From positions 1-51,056 of the forward strand of contig SLSW01000066.1 of assembly GCA_007130245.1 (NCBI GenBank): a DNA stretch of 51,056 nt, written 5' to 3'. Made by a program: the position numbers and the translations under genes. The stretch is from Micromonosporaceae bacterium. Lineage in GTDB: Bacteria; Actinomycetota; Actinomycetes; Mycobacteriales; Micromonosporaceae. Below the pieces are notes generated by a model, which saw only the letters and a program-made list of their open reading frames with translations, searched no databases and was not told the origin of the DNA. Shown in pieces: positions 26,329 to 34,134 of the stretch (within the stretch, counting starts at the first letter, position 1; every line of letters begins with the position of its first letter).

Positions 26329-26997
26329 TCAGAAACCCGCGATGTCGTCACCGTCGGGCTCAGACCCATCGGCCACCTGCTCGTCGAGGGCGTCGAGGAA
26401 AGGGACGTCCGACCCGAGCGGGAACTGCTCGTCCTCCGTGCCGTCGGTGACCGGCGGCAGCGACGGTGCCTGCGTAGCGGTGAGCCCGTCCGGCCTCTCC
26501 CGCGCATCGACCGCAGCGCCACCACCGAAGTCCGGGATCGCGGGGTGGTCTACCGGTTCGGCCTGCATGCCCGCGTGCGCCGACCCGTCGGGGTTGGCAT
26601 CGCCCGGGTCGGTGTGGCCTGACCCGCTGTGGTCGGCGCCGAGCCGGTCCAGGTCGACGTCCGCGGCGCCTGCCAGCTCCTCCTCGACCGGCCGCTCGGC
26701 GGTCGCACCGCCGTCCACGCCCGCCGGTGCGGTGGCGAGCAGGCGAAGACCGTGCGACAGGTCCATCGCGGAACCTGCCGGCTGCCCGGCCGGTACGGCA
26801 CCGTGGGCGCTCACGAACGGTGCGAGGTGCTCGGCTATCTCGTGGGGTGCCGTGTCGGCGTAGCTGACGATCGCCTCGGCCACCAGGGCATCGGGAAGGT
26901 CAGGATGGCCGGCCTCGCCCAGCGTCGCCTGCCGGTCGCCGGCGAGCCGGTCCGCGTCCTCGCCGAGGACGTCGCGCAACGGCCGGGAGGGGGTCAT
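26329..26997 (-). CDS. Acidic protein of unknown function beside the iniBAC-like cluster
   Basis: The 222-residue protein has an N-terminal block that looks folded (LPDALVAEAIVSYADTAPHEIAEHLAPFV, residues ~34-62) with helical periodicity, then a short block SAMDLSHGLRLLATAPAG. The remaining 120 residues are rich in Asp, Gly, Pro and Ala and are probably disordered. There is no signal peptide or membrane segment. It is divergent from the first iniB-like gene, 223 bases away, and convergent with the IniR-like regulator. That position between regulator and iniB suggests a role in the same system. I do not recognise the family. It does not resemble Rv0340, which occupies the comparable place in mycobacteria. 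Confidence 0.7.
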   Translation of the reverse strand: MTPSRPLRDVLGEDADRLAGDRQATLGEAGHPDLPDALVAEAIVSYADTAPHEIAEHLAPFVSAHGAVPAGQPAGSAMDLSHGLRLLATAPAGVDGGATAERPVEEELAGAADVDLDRLGADHSGSGHTDPGDANPDGSAHAGMQAEPVDHPAIPDFGGGAAVDARERPDGLTATQAPSLPPVTDGTEDEQFPLGSDVPFLDALDEQVADGSEPDGDDIAGF

Positions 26998-27032
26998 GGG
27001 CCAACTGTATGCAGGTCAGTCAGCCGACCGGC

Positions 27033-27051
27033 GTCGGGGATATCCCCCGAC
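27033..27051. promoter_or_regulatory. Inverted repeat in the divergent space upstream of iniB-like 1
   Basis: GTCGGGG-ATATC-CCCCGAC is a perfect 7-5-7 dyad, 36 bases from the start of the divergent acidic-protein gene and about 170 bases from the iniB-like ATG. It is a candidate site for the IniR-like regulator. The rest of 26998-27220 shows no clear -35/-10 pair. Confidence 0.5.
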
Positions 27052-27220
27052 GGTCCCCTATCGGGTAACAAACTGTCGGATGGGCGACGACCGGAGGGCG
27101 CCAGACCCCTAATGACCGAGATTAGCAAGGGGGATGGTCCCGATGCCGGCGACCTGCCGCGCCCCACACGCTGATGGCATGCCCGACCTCTCCCGGCCGG
27201 GCCGAGCCAAGGAGGAACCC

Positions 27221-28393
27221 ATGACCAGTAACATCGAGCTGTCGCCCGCCCTGCTGGACAAGCTCAAGGAGTTCTTCGCGAAGGTCTTCTCCAGTGAGCA
27301 GGAGGCCCAGGACTTCCTCGCCGACCCGGACGGCGCCTTCGCGGCCCACGGCATCGATGCCGACATTCTGAGCAGCGTCGACATCAACCAGCTCGTGCAC
27401 AGCTGCGCCTACCCGGGTGGCGAGAGCACCACCGGCGGTGGCGCCACCGCGGGTAGCGGCGCGGCCGGTGGCTATGTGCCGCCTCCGCAGACGGTGCAGC
27501 AGGTCACCCAGGTGACCCAGAAGCACTACCAGGACAACTCGACTCACATCACCGACAACTCCACCAGCATCGACAACTCCGTCAACGTCAGCGGCAACAT
27601 CGCAGGCGATGTTGACATCGACAACACCAACCTCAACCAGGTCGGCGACGGTAACGTCGGCAACATCGGCGACGGCGACCTCAACGCGGCCACCGCCGAG
27701 GGCGGGGTGGCCCAGCAGGGTGCCGGGGACAACGTCGCCGCCACCGGCGGCTCGGTCGCCAGCGGGCGCGACGCGCTCGGGGTCACCGGCGACGGGTCCA
27801 GCCTGGAAAACGTCGGTGGCGACAAGCTGACCGCGGGCGACGGCTCGTTGGTGGCCGGTGGGGACGTGGACAAGGCCATCGTCGGCGACGACAACCAGGC
27901 CGCCCAGTTCGACATCAACGCCGGCGGCGGCGACGGCGGCACCTCCACGGCTACGACCGGTGGCGGCATCGCCGGAGACGGCGGCAGCGGGAGCTTCGGC
28001 GGCGGGGCCGGTGGCAGCTCGGGCGGTGGCACCGCGACCAGCAGCGCGGACGGGGGCACCGGTGGCGACGTGAGCGACGTGAACATCAACTTCGGCGACC
28101 AGTCGACCAACGTGGACCAGTCCGTCGACCAGTCGGTCAACGACTCGCTCAACACCACCGACTCGTTCAACACCACCGACCAGTCGACCAACATTGACAA
28201 GTCGGTCAACGACTCCTTCAACGACCAGTCCACCAACGTCGATGTGGACGTGGACATCGAGGACTCGTTCAACGACCAGTCGATCAACGACTCCTTCAAC
28301 GACGAGTCGACCAACCTCGACGTGGCCGTCGGCGGGTCATCCGCCGGACCCCGCGAGCTCGAGGAGGACCGCCTCGACACCCCGGGGGCGTAG
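27221..28393 (+). CDS. IniB-like protein with repeat-rich body (copy 1)
   Basis: Residues 1-65 (SPALLDKLKEFFAKVFSSEQEAQDFLADPDGAFAAHGID) match the IniB N-terminal domain pattern: a short helical domain with FL..P..A...G. The rest of the 390 residues is low complexity: Asn/Asp/Ser/Thr repeats (NSTHITDNSTSIDNSVNVSGN), a Gly-rich middle (GDGNVGNIGDGDLNAA), and C-terminal DQSTNVDQSVNDSFND repeats that could form a beta-solenoid. No signal peptide is visible. Mycobacterial iniB is induced by cell-wall inhibitors and lies before iniA and iniC, as here. The ATG at 27221 has AAGGAGG six bases upstream; the track start (27134) is less supported. A strong hairpin follows the gene. Confidence 0.82.
   Translation: MTSNIELSPALLDKLKEFFAKVFSSEQEAQDFLADPDGAFAAHGIDADILSSVDINQLVHSCAYPGGESTTGGGATAGSGAAGGYVPPPQTVQQVTQVTQKHYQDNSTHITDNSTSIDNSVNVSGNIAGDVDIDNTNLNQVGDGNVGNIGDGDLNAATAEGGVAQQGAGDNVAATGGSVASGRDALGVTGDGSSLENVGGDKLTAGDGSLVAGGDVDKAIVGDDNQAAQFDINAGGGDGGTSTATTGGGIAGDGGSGSFGGGAGGSSGGGTATSSADGGTGGDVSDVNINFGDQSTNVDQSVDQSVNDSLNTTDSFNTTDQSTNIDKSVNDSFNDQSTNVDVDVDIEDSFNDQSINDSFNDESTNLDVAVGGSSAGPRELEEDRLDTPGA
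28206..28320 (+). repeat. Direct repeats AACGACTCCTTCAACGAC in the 3' part of iniB-like 1
   Basis: AACGACTCCTTCAACGACCAG and close variants recur, encoding NDSFNDQST units. The repeats keep frame and build the C-terminal repetitive region. Confidence 0.7.
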
Positions 28394-28445
28394 TGCCCCG
28401 GTGCCGGCCGGCCGGGCTTCCGTCCGGTCGCCCGGCCCCGCTCAT

Positions 28446-28482
28446 CGGCGGGTCAGCGGAGCGGATCTCCGCTGACCCGCCG
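28446..28482 (+). terminator. Perfect hairpin between iniB-like 1 and the iniA-like gene
   Basis: CGGCGGGTCAGCGGAG / CTCCGCTGACCCGCCG is a perfect 16-bp stem with a five-base loop, 33 bases before the next ATG. It probably terminates part of the transcripts, so that the IniB-like protein is made in excess over the GTPases. Confidence 0.75.
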
Positions 28483-28514
28483 CACCGTCGCCAACCGCCA
28501 CCCGATGAGGCACC

Positions 28515-30377
28515 ATGATGACCGTGGCACCCCAGAGCACCAACCAGAACCCGATCACCCAGGCGGCCGCAGTGGTCGACCTGGGCCTGAGCGCGTGCGA
28601 GGCGTACGGACGCGACGACCTGGCCGGACGGCTCGCCGCCGCCAAACGCTCCCTGACGGATCCGTCGGTGCACATCGTGGTGGTGGGCGAGTTCAAGCAG
28701 GGCAAGAGCTCCCTGGTCAACGCCCTGGTCGGGGCCAAGGTGTGCCCGGTCGACGACGATGTGGCCACCGCGCTGCCGACCTACCTTCGGCACGGCGACG
28801 AGCCGGCTGCAGAACTGATCTTCGAGGGCGACCCGCCCCGGCGCGAGCCGGTGGAGCTCAAGGACATCGAACGCTGGATCGTCGAGGACGATCCCACCCC
28901 CCGCACCACCGGTGTCGTCAGCGCACCCGCCACCGTGCGGGAGGAGCAACCGCGGCCGGCCGGTGTGGAGGTGCGGCTGCCGCGGCGGTTGCTCGCCGGT
29001 GGGCTGGTGCTGGTCGACACCCCCGGAGTCGGCGGTCTCGGGTCGGCCCACTCCACCGCCAGCCTCGCCGCCTCGTCCATGGCCGACGCCCTGCTGTTCG
29101 TCACCGACGCGTCCCAGGAGCTCACCCGCAGCGAGCTCGACTTCCTCGCGCAAGCCCGTCAGATGTGCCCGACGGTAGTGTGCGTGCAGACCAAGACCGA
29201 CTTCTATCCGGCCTGGCGCAAGGTTCGGGACCTCAACCAGGCACACCTCACCGCTGCCGGCACCGACATCCCGATCATTCCGGTCTCGTCCACGCTGCGC
29301 TCGCGGGCGGTGGCCGCCAACGACACCGACCTGAACAACGAGTCCGGCTTCCCGGAGCTGATCTCATTCATCCGCGACCGCGTCCGCGGCGACGCGACCA
29401 CCCGGTTGGCGAGCGAGGCGGCGGCCGGCGTGGTGGCGGTGGCCGAGCAGATCATCAGCCAGTTCGAGTCGGAGAAGGCGGCACTGGCCGACCCGGCCGC
29501 CGCCCAGCAGGTGGTGGCGCAGCTGACCCAGGTCAAGGAACGGGTGGAAGCGCTGAAATCGGCCGCCGCCCGGTGGAGCCAGACCCTGTCGGACGGCATC
29601 GCCGACCTGACCTCGGACGTGGAGCACGACCTGAAAAACCGGATCCGGGAGGTGATCGCCGAGGCCGACCGGGCCATGGAGGACACCGACCCGGCCGACA
29701 CCTGGGCAGAGATGCAGTCCTGGCTGGAGTCGACAGTGGCGGGCGAGATGCTGGCGAACTACACCCTGCTGCGCGACCGCGCCACCGCGCTCAGCGAGCA
29801 GGTCGGCCAGCACTTCCAGGAGGCGTCCGGGGAGGTGCTGCGGCAGTTCCCGGTGTTCAACCCGACCCCGCTGGCCGGCAGCGTCGACGTCGACCACAAC
29901 ATCGACCTGGAGAAGATGAAGGTCGGCAAGCAGGCCATGGTCGCGCTCAAGTCGGCGTACGGAGGGGCGATCATGTTCGTGATGATCGGTCTGATGACCG
30001 GCATCACGCTCGGCCCGATCGCGCTCGGCATCGGCGTGATCATGGGGCGGAAGGGGCTGCGCGATGAGAAGAAGAAGCAGGTGGCCGCGCGCCAGCAGCA
30101 GGCCAAGAACGCGGTACGGCGCTACTGCGACCAGGTCAGCTTCGTGATGGGCAAGGACTCCCGGGACACGCTGCGGCGCATCCAGCGGGAACTGCGTGAC
30201 CACTACACGGCGCTGGCCGAAGAGCTCAACCGCTCCAACGCCGAGGCGCTGCGCTCGGCCACCGAGGCGACCAAGAGCACCCAGGCCGAACGGGACAAGC
30301 GGATCAAGGATCTCGACGCGGAGCTGACGCGGTTGCGGCAGCTCAAGCAGCGCGCCGAGGCGGTGACGGCCGGATGA
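28515..30377 (+). CDS. Dynamin-like GTPase, IniA-like
   Basis: The 620-residue protein has the large-GTPase motifs: G1 GEFKQGKSS (58-66), G3 DTPGVGG (168-174) and G4 TKTD (226-229). A long coiled helical region follows (VKERVEALKSAAARWSQTL...), with a hydrophobic hairpin at ~482-510 (GGAIMFVMIGLMTGITLGPIALGIGVIMG) and a C-terminal coiled coil. This is the bacterial dynamin-like layout. Mycobacterial IniA is a dynamin-like protein with membrane fission activity in vitro and contributes to tolerance of cell-wall drugs. Start could be either ATG of ATGATG. It is second in the cluster, overlapping the next gene by four bases (ATGA). Confidence 0.9.
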   Translation: MMTVAPQSTNQNPITQAAAVVDLGLSACEAYGRDDLAGRLAAAKRSLTDPSVHIVVVGEFKQGKSSLVNALVGAKVCPVDDDVATALPTYLRHGDEPAAELIFEGDPPRREPVELKDIERWIVEDDPTPRTTGVVSAPATVREEQPRPAGVEVRLPRRLLAGGLVLVDTPGVGGLGSAHSTASLAASSMADALLFVTDASQELTRSELDFLAQARQMCPTVVCVQTKTDFYPAWRKVRDLNQAHLTAAGTDIPIIPVSSTLRSRAVAANDTDLNNESGFPELISFIRDRVRGDATTRLASEAAAGVVAVAEQIISQFESEKAALADPAAAQQVVAQLTQVKERVEALKSAAARWSQTLSDGIADLTSDVEHDLKNRIREVIAEADRAMEDTDPADTWAEMQSWLESTVAGEMLANYTLLRDRATALSEQVGQHFQEASGEVLRQFPVFNPTPLAGSVDVDHNIDLEKMKVGKQAMVALKSAYGGAIMFVMIGLMTGITLGPIALGIGVIMGRKGLRDEKKKQVAARQQQAKNAVRRYCDQVSFVMGKDSRDTLRRIQRELRDHYTALAEELNRSNAEALRSATEATKSTQAERDKRIKDLDAELTRLRQLKQRAEAVTAG

Positions 30378-31843
30378 ACCTGTTGGACCGCACCCGGTCG
30401 GTGCTGGACCGCGCCCGCCAGCTCTACCGCGGCACCGGGCACGAGCCCCGCCTGGCGGAGATGGGCGAGCGGCTGGACGAGCCGCTGCGGGTGGCGATCG
30501 CCGGGCGGGTCAAGGCCGGTAAGTCCACCCTTCTCAACGCGCTGGTCGCTGACCGGCTGGCGCCGACGGATGCGGGTGAGTGCACCCGCATCGTCACCTG
30601 GTATCAGGACGGCCACACCTACCAGGTGACCGCTCATCCCCGCGGTGAGCAACCACGGCAGCTGCGGTTCCACCGCGACGCCGGCGCCATCGAGGTCGAC
30701 CTGAACGGACTCGCCCCGGAGAAGGTCACCAGCCTGACCGTCACCTGGCCATCGCAGGCACTGCGCACCGCCACCCTGATCGACACCCCGGGCATCGGGT
30801 CGCTATCGGACCAGGTGGCCGGACGGGCATTCGAGCTGCTCGCCCCGGAGGACGAGGAAACTCCGGCCGATGCGGTGCTCTACCTGCTGCGCCACCTGCA
30901 CCGCAACGATCTGGACTTTCTGCGGGCGTTCCACGACACGGAGGTGTCGCAACCCAACCCGGTCAACGCGATCGGTATTCTGTCCCGTGCGGACGAGATC
31001 GGGGTGGGTAGGCTCGACTCGGTCGCCTCCGCCCGCCGCATCGCCACCCGCATGGCGGCCGATCCGAACGTCCGCCGGGTGGTGCAGACCGTGGTGCCGG
31101 TGGCCGGGCTGCTGGCCGAGACCGCGGCCACCCTCACCGAGAGCGAGGTCGCCCAACTGCGCAAGGTGGCGGAGCTTCCGGTCCGGGAGGCCGAGTCGCT
31201 GCTGTTGTCGGCCGACCGGTTCGTGCAGCAGATGCCCGAGCTCGGCCTGACCTCCATCGAACGCGAGGCGCTGCTGGCCCGGTTCGGCATGTACGGGGTG
31301 CGGCTGGTGATCAGCATGATGCGACACAAGGTGGCCACCACCGCCACCGAGCTGGCCGCGGAGTTGACCGACCGCAGCGGCATCAGCGACCTGCGGGAGG
31401 TGCTCAGCTCGCTGTTCTTCGAACGGCGGGATGTCCTCAAGAGCCGCTCCGCGCTGCTGGCGCTGGATCGGCTCACCCGCACCGAACCCCGTTCCGGCAG
31501 TGAGGCGGTCGCTGCCGAGGTCGAGGAGATCATCGCCTCCGCGCACCCTTTCCGCGAGCTGCAGGTGCTCTCGGCGATCCGGGCGGGATGGGTCACCGGC
31601 AAGCCCGATGTCGTGGCCGAGTTGGAGCGGCTCATCGGCGGCGCCGGTGCCGCGACCCCACTACGGCTCGGTCTACCGGCCGACGCCGACGACCCGACCG
31701 TGGCCGCCGCGGCCGGTGACGCGCTGGCCCGTTGGCAACGCCGGGCGGAGAACCCACTCACCGGCCACGAATTGGCGATCGCCGCCCGGGTGGCGATCCG
31801 CTCCTGCGAAGGCATGCTCGCCGCGCTCCAGGAGCGCCGGTGA
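30374..31843 (+). CDS. Dynamin-like GTPase, IniC-like
   Basis: The 489-residue protein has G1 GRVKAGKSTLLN (44-55), G3 DTPGIGS (137-143) and a G4-like SRAD. It lacks the clear hydrophobic hairpin of its neighbour, and its C-terminal half is helical (EAESLLLSADRFVQQMP, RFGMYGVRLVISMM). It resembles IniC, the partner of IniA. Bacterial dynamin-like proteins often act as pairs encoded side by side, so the two probably form a hetero-oligomer at the membrane. ATG start overlaps the stop of the IniA-like gene, indicating translational coupling. It is followed, 46 bases later, by the first Hsp70 gene. Confidence 0.88.
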   Translation: MNLLDRTRSVLDRARQLYRGTGHEPRLAEMGERLDEPLRVAIAGRVKAGKSTLLNALVADRLAPTDAGECTRIVTWYQDGHTYQVTAHPRGEQPRQLRFHRDAGAIEVDLNGLAPEKVTSLTVTWPSQALRTATLIDTPGIGSLSDQVAGRAFELLAPEDEETPADAVLYLLRHLHRNDLDFLRAFHDTEVSQPNPVNAIGILSRADEIGVGRLDSVASARRIATRMAADPNVRRVVQTVVPVAGLLAETAATLTESEVAQLRKVAELPVREAESLLLSADRFVQQMPELGLTSIEREALLARFGMYGVRLVISMMRHKVATTATELAAELTDRSGISDLREVLSSLFFERRDVLKSRSALLALDRLTRTEPRSGSEAVAAEVEEIIASAHPFRELQVLSAIRAGWVTGKPDVVAELERLIGGAGAATPLRLGLPADADDPTVAAAAGDALARWQRRAENPLTGHELAIAARVAIRSCEGMLAALQERR

Positions 31844-31889
31844 TCTCGCACCATCCATCTGACCATCCACTGACGAGCACGGAGCAACG

Positions 31890-33914
31890 ATGTACGTAGT
31901 CGGCATCGACCTCGGGACCACCTTCACCGCCGCGGCGGTATGGCGCAACGGACACGCGGAGATAGCCTCGTTGGGCAGCCGGGCGGCGGTGATCCCGTCC
32001 GTGGTGCTGCTGCGCGACGACGAGACGGTGCTGACCGGCGAGACCGCCAACCGGCGTGGCCTGACCGAGCCGCAACGGCTGGCCCGCGAGTTCAAGCGCC
32101 GGCTCGGCGACACCACGCCGATCCTGCTCGGCGGCACCCCCTACTCCGCCGAGGCGCTGATGGCGCGGCTGCTGAGGTGGACCCTGGACGAGGTGGCCAC
32201 GCGCGAGGGCGGGCAACCGTCGCGGCTGTGCATCAGCCACCCGGCGAACTGGGGGCCGTACAAGCGGGATCTGCTGGTGAACGCGGTACGGATGGCCGAC
32301 ATCGACATCCCCACCACGTTCGTCACCGAGCCGGAAGCGGCCGCGGTCTTCTATGCCCAGCAGCAGCGGGTGGAGCCGGGGGCGACCGTGGCCGTGTACG
32401 ACCTCGGCGGCGGCACCTTCGACGCGGCGGTGCTACGCAAGACCGCGCACGGATTCGAGATCCTCGGCCAGCCGGAGGGCATCGAGCGCCTCGGCGGCAT
32501 CGACGTCGACGCGGCCGTGTTCGCGCACGTTCAGCAGGCGATCGGCGACGCCCTGGCGGAGCTGGACGAGGACGACCCGGCCGCGATGGCCGCGGTGGCG
32601 CGGCTACGGGAAGAGTGCGTGGAGGCCAAGGAGGCACTGTCGACCGACACGGACGTGTCCATCCCGGTGCTGCTGCCCAACCTGTCCACCGAGGTACGGC
32701 TCACCCGGGCGGAGCTGGAAGCGATGGTGCGCCCGACCCTGCACAGCACGATCGAGGCGTTGCGCCGGGCACTGCGTTCGGCCCGGGTCGAGCCGGAGGG
32801 CCTGCACTCGGTGCTGCTGGTCGGCGGCTCGTCCCGGATGCCGATCGTGGCCCAGCTGGTCGGCGCCGAGCTCGGGCGTCCGGTGGCCGTCGACGCCCAC
32901 CCGAAGCACGCGATCGCACTCGGGGCGGCGTGGCTGGCCAGCGGCGTGGAGCCGACGCCGCCCGGGCCAGCGCAGACCACCGGTGCCGGGGGCGTGGCTG
33001 GCACCGACACCACGGGCGGAGCAGGAACCAACGCGGCGGTCGCAGGCGCGGCCGGCGCGGCAACCGGCGCAGCGGCCGACGCAGCGGCCGGCGCAGCGGC
33101 CGGCGCAGCGACCGGCGCTGGGGCGACCGGGTCGGCCGGCGGCGGAGCGCGGTACACGGCCAGTGCCCGGGTGCAGTCCGACCACAGCGCTTCCGGCCGC
33201 ACCGTACCGCCGGGCCCGGATGACCATCGGGCGACATCTCCGGATCGCACCGCCGACGACCACACCGCTATGCACCCGGTGGTGAGCGACGGTGGTGACC
33301 GGGAGCCGCCGGTGCCGGACACGGGTCGGCCCAGCCGCAGCAAGCCGTTGTTGGTCGGGTCCGCTGTGGCCGCGGTCGCGGTGCTGGCGATCGCGCTCGG
33401 CTGGACGCTCGGGGTGGGCGCCGGAGATGAGGCCGACGCCGGCGGGCAGGCGACCCCGGACCCGGCAACGACGCCGGATGCCACCCCGCCACCGACCGAG
33501 GAACAGCTGCCGATCGACGAACAGTGCAGCGACGAGATCCGGGCCAACCCGCGCTGGGTATGCCTGACCAGCGCGACCCTCGACGCGCAGGGGCAGTTGG
33601 TCGTGGAGTACGAGGCGGACTGGGCGGGCGAGGTGCCCAACATCAGCGGCGGCTTCCACCTGCACGTCTACGGCGGGGACGGCACGACCCCACCGGACGA
33701 GACCATGGGTAACCACTACCAGCCGGCCGGTGACCGCGGCAGCTGGCGCGTGTGGGACCAGGACCCGATCACGCTGTCTCCCGACGACGTCGCGCAATAC
33801 ATCGGCGACAGCCCGAAGGTGTGCGCCCGGATCGCCGACGGCAATCACCACCTCGTGCCCGCGGACGGTGGTGGTTTCACCACCGGCAACTGTGTGCCGA
33901 TCCAGCGTCCCTGA
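31890..33914 (+). CDS. Membrane-anchored Hsp70-family ATPase with extracellular domain (copy 1)
   Basis: Residues 1-350 are a complete Hsp70/actin-type nucleotide-binding domain: phosphate-1 GIDLGTTFTAA (5-15), phosphate-2 VYDLGGGTFDAAV (169-181) and adenosine motif LVGGSSRMPIV (310-320). There is no substrate-binding domain. Instead come an Ala/Gly-rich linker (~355-420), a polar stretch, one transmembrane helix (~487-509, LLVGSAVAAVAVLAIALGWTLGV), and an outside domain (540-674) with Cys546, Cys558, Cys645 and Cys668 and GFHLHVYGGDG. The outside domain may sense or bind something in the envelope, and the ATPase may signal or drive assembly inside; this is inference. ATG start with GGAGCAAC upstream. 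It ends the first module of the cluster. Confidence 0.88.
   Translation: MYVVGIDLGTTFTAAAVWRNGHAEIASLGSRAAVIPSVVLLRDDETVLTGETANRRGLTEPQRLAREFKRRLGDTTPILLGGTPYSAEALMARLLRWTLDEVATREGGQPSRLCISHPANWGPYKRDLLVNAVRMADIDIPTTFVTEPEAAAVFYAQQQRVEPGATVAVYDLGGGTFDAAVLRKTAHGFEILGQPEGIERLGGIDVDAAVFAHVQQAIGDALAELDEDDPAAMAAVARLREECVEAKEALSTDTDVSIPVLLPNLSTEVRLTRAELEAMVRPTLHSTIEALRRALRSARVEPEGLHSVLLVGGSSRMPIVAQLVGAELGRPVAVDAHPKHAIALGAAWLASGVEPTPPGPAQTTGAGGVAGTDTTGGAGTNAAVAGAAGAATGAAADAAAGAAAGAATGAGATGSAGGGARYTASARVQSDHSASGRTVPPGPDDHRATSPDRTADDHTAMHPVVSDGGDREPPVPDTGRPSRSKPLLVGSAVAAVAVLAIALGWTLGVGAGDEADAGGQATPDPATTPDATPPPTEEQLPIDEQCSDEIRANPRWVCLTSATLDAQGQLVVEYEADWAGEVPNISGGFHLHVYGGDGTTPPDETMGNHYQPAGDRGSWRVWDQDPITLSPDDVAQYIGDSPKVCARIADGNHHLVPADGGGFTTGNCVPIQRP
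33056..33120 (+). repeat. 12-bp tandem repeat in the Hsp70-1 linker
   Basis: GCAGCGGCCGGC and close variants repeat about five times, encoding Ala/Gly-rich units (GAAADAAAGAAAG). The length is likely to vary between strains. Confidence 0.75.
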
Positions 33915-33939
33915 CACTGCCCCGTGCAGTCCCACCGTT

Positions 33940-33995
33940 GATCCGGGGCCTGCGTGCATGGTTTGATCGTCAGTCACGCACACAGGACCCGGATC
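33940..33995. repeat. Diverged palindrome after Hsp70-1
   Basis: GATCCGGGGCCTGCGTGCATGG and TCACGCACACAGGACCCGGATC match as inverted arms at 18 of 22 positions, with a 12-base centre. The size, the GTTGATC left edge and the intergenic location resemble the GATCTAGGGATT family, but the arm sequence differs. It could terminate the first module. Confidence 0.65.
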
Positions 33996-34015
33996 CTCGA
34001 TGGAGTTGGCTCGAG

Positions 34016-34031
34016 TGCGTACAAGTACGCA
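34016..34031. promoter_or_regulatory. CRP-geometry operator upstream of iniB-like 2
   Basis: TGCGTAC-AA-GTACGCA is a perfect dyad; written as TGCGT-N6-ACGCA it has the 5-6-5 geometry of CRP sites (TGTGA-N6-TCACA). The same element with GAC after it, TGCGTANAAGTACGCAGAC, recurs at 40225 beside the adenylate cyclase/Crp operon. It lies 103 bases before the iniB-like 2 ATG. Confidence 0.65.
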
Positions 34032-34134
34032 GACGGCGCGGCCCGGTTGACGTTGTATGGCGGATGTGAGGAGCGACCTGCTCCCCACCGCCCGGCCCGG
34101 CCGGGCGCGCCACAATAATGACGAAGGGGCAGAC

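Noticed and set aside
28206-28320. Repeats in iniB-like 1 considered as a CRISPR-like array
   Set aside because: The units are in frame, of unequal length, have no unique spacers of constant size and encode a repetitive protein.
33056-33120. 12-bp repeats considered as a minisatellite or origin iterons
   Set aside because: They encode the Ala/Gly linker of Hsp70-1 in frame; no replication gene is near.
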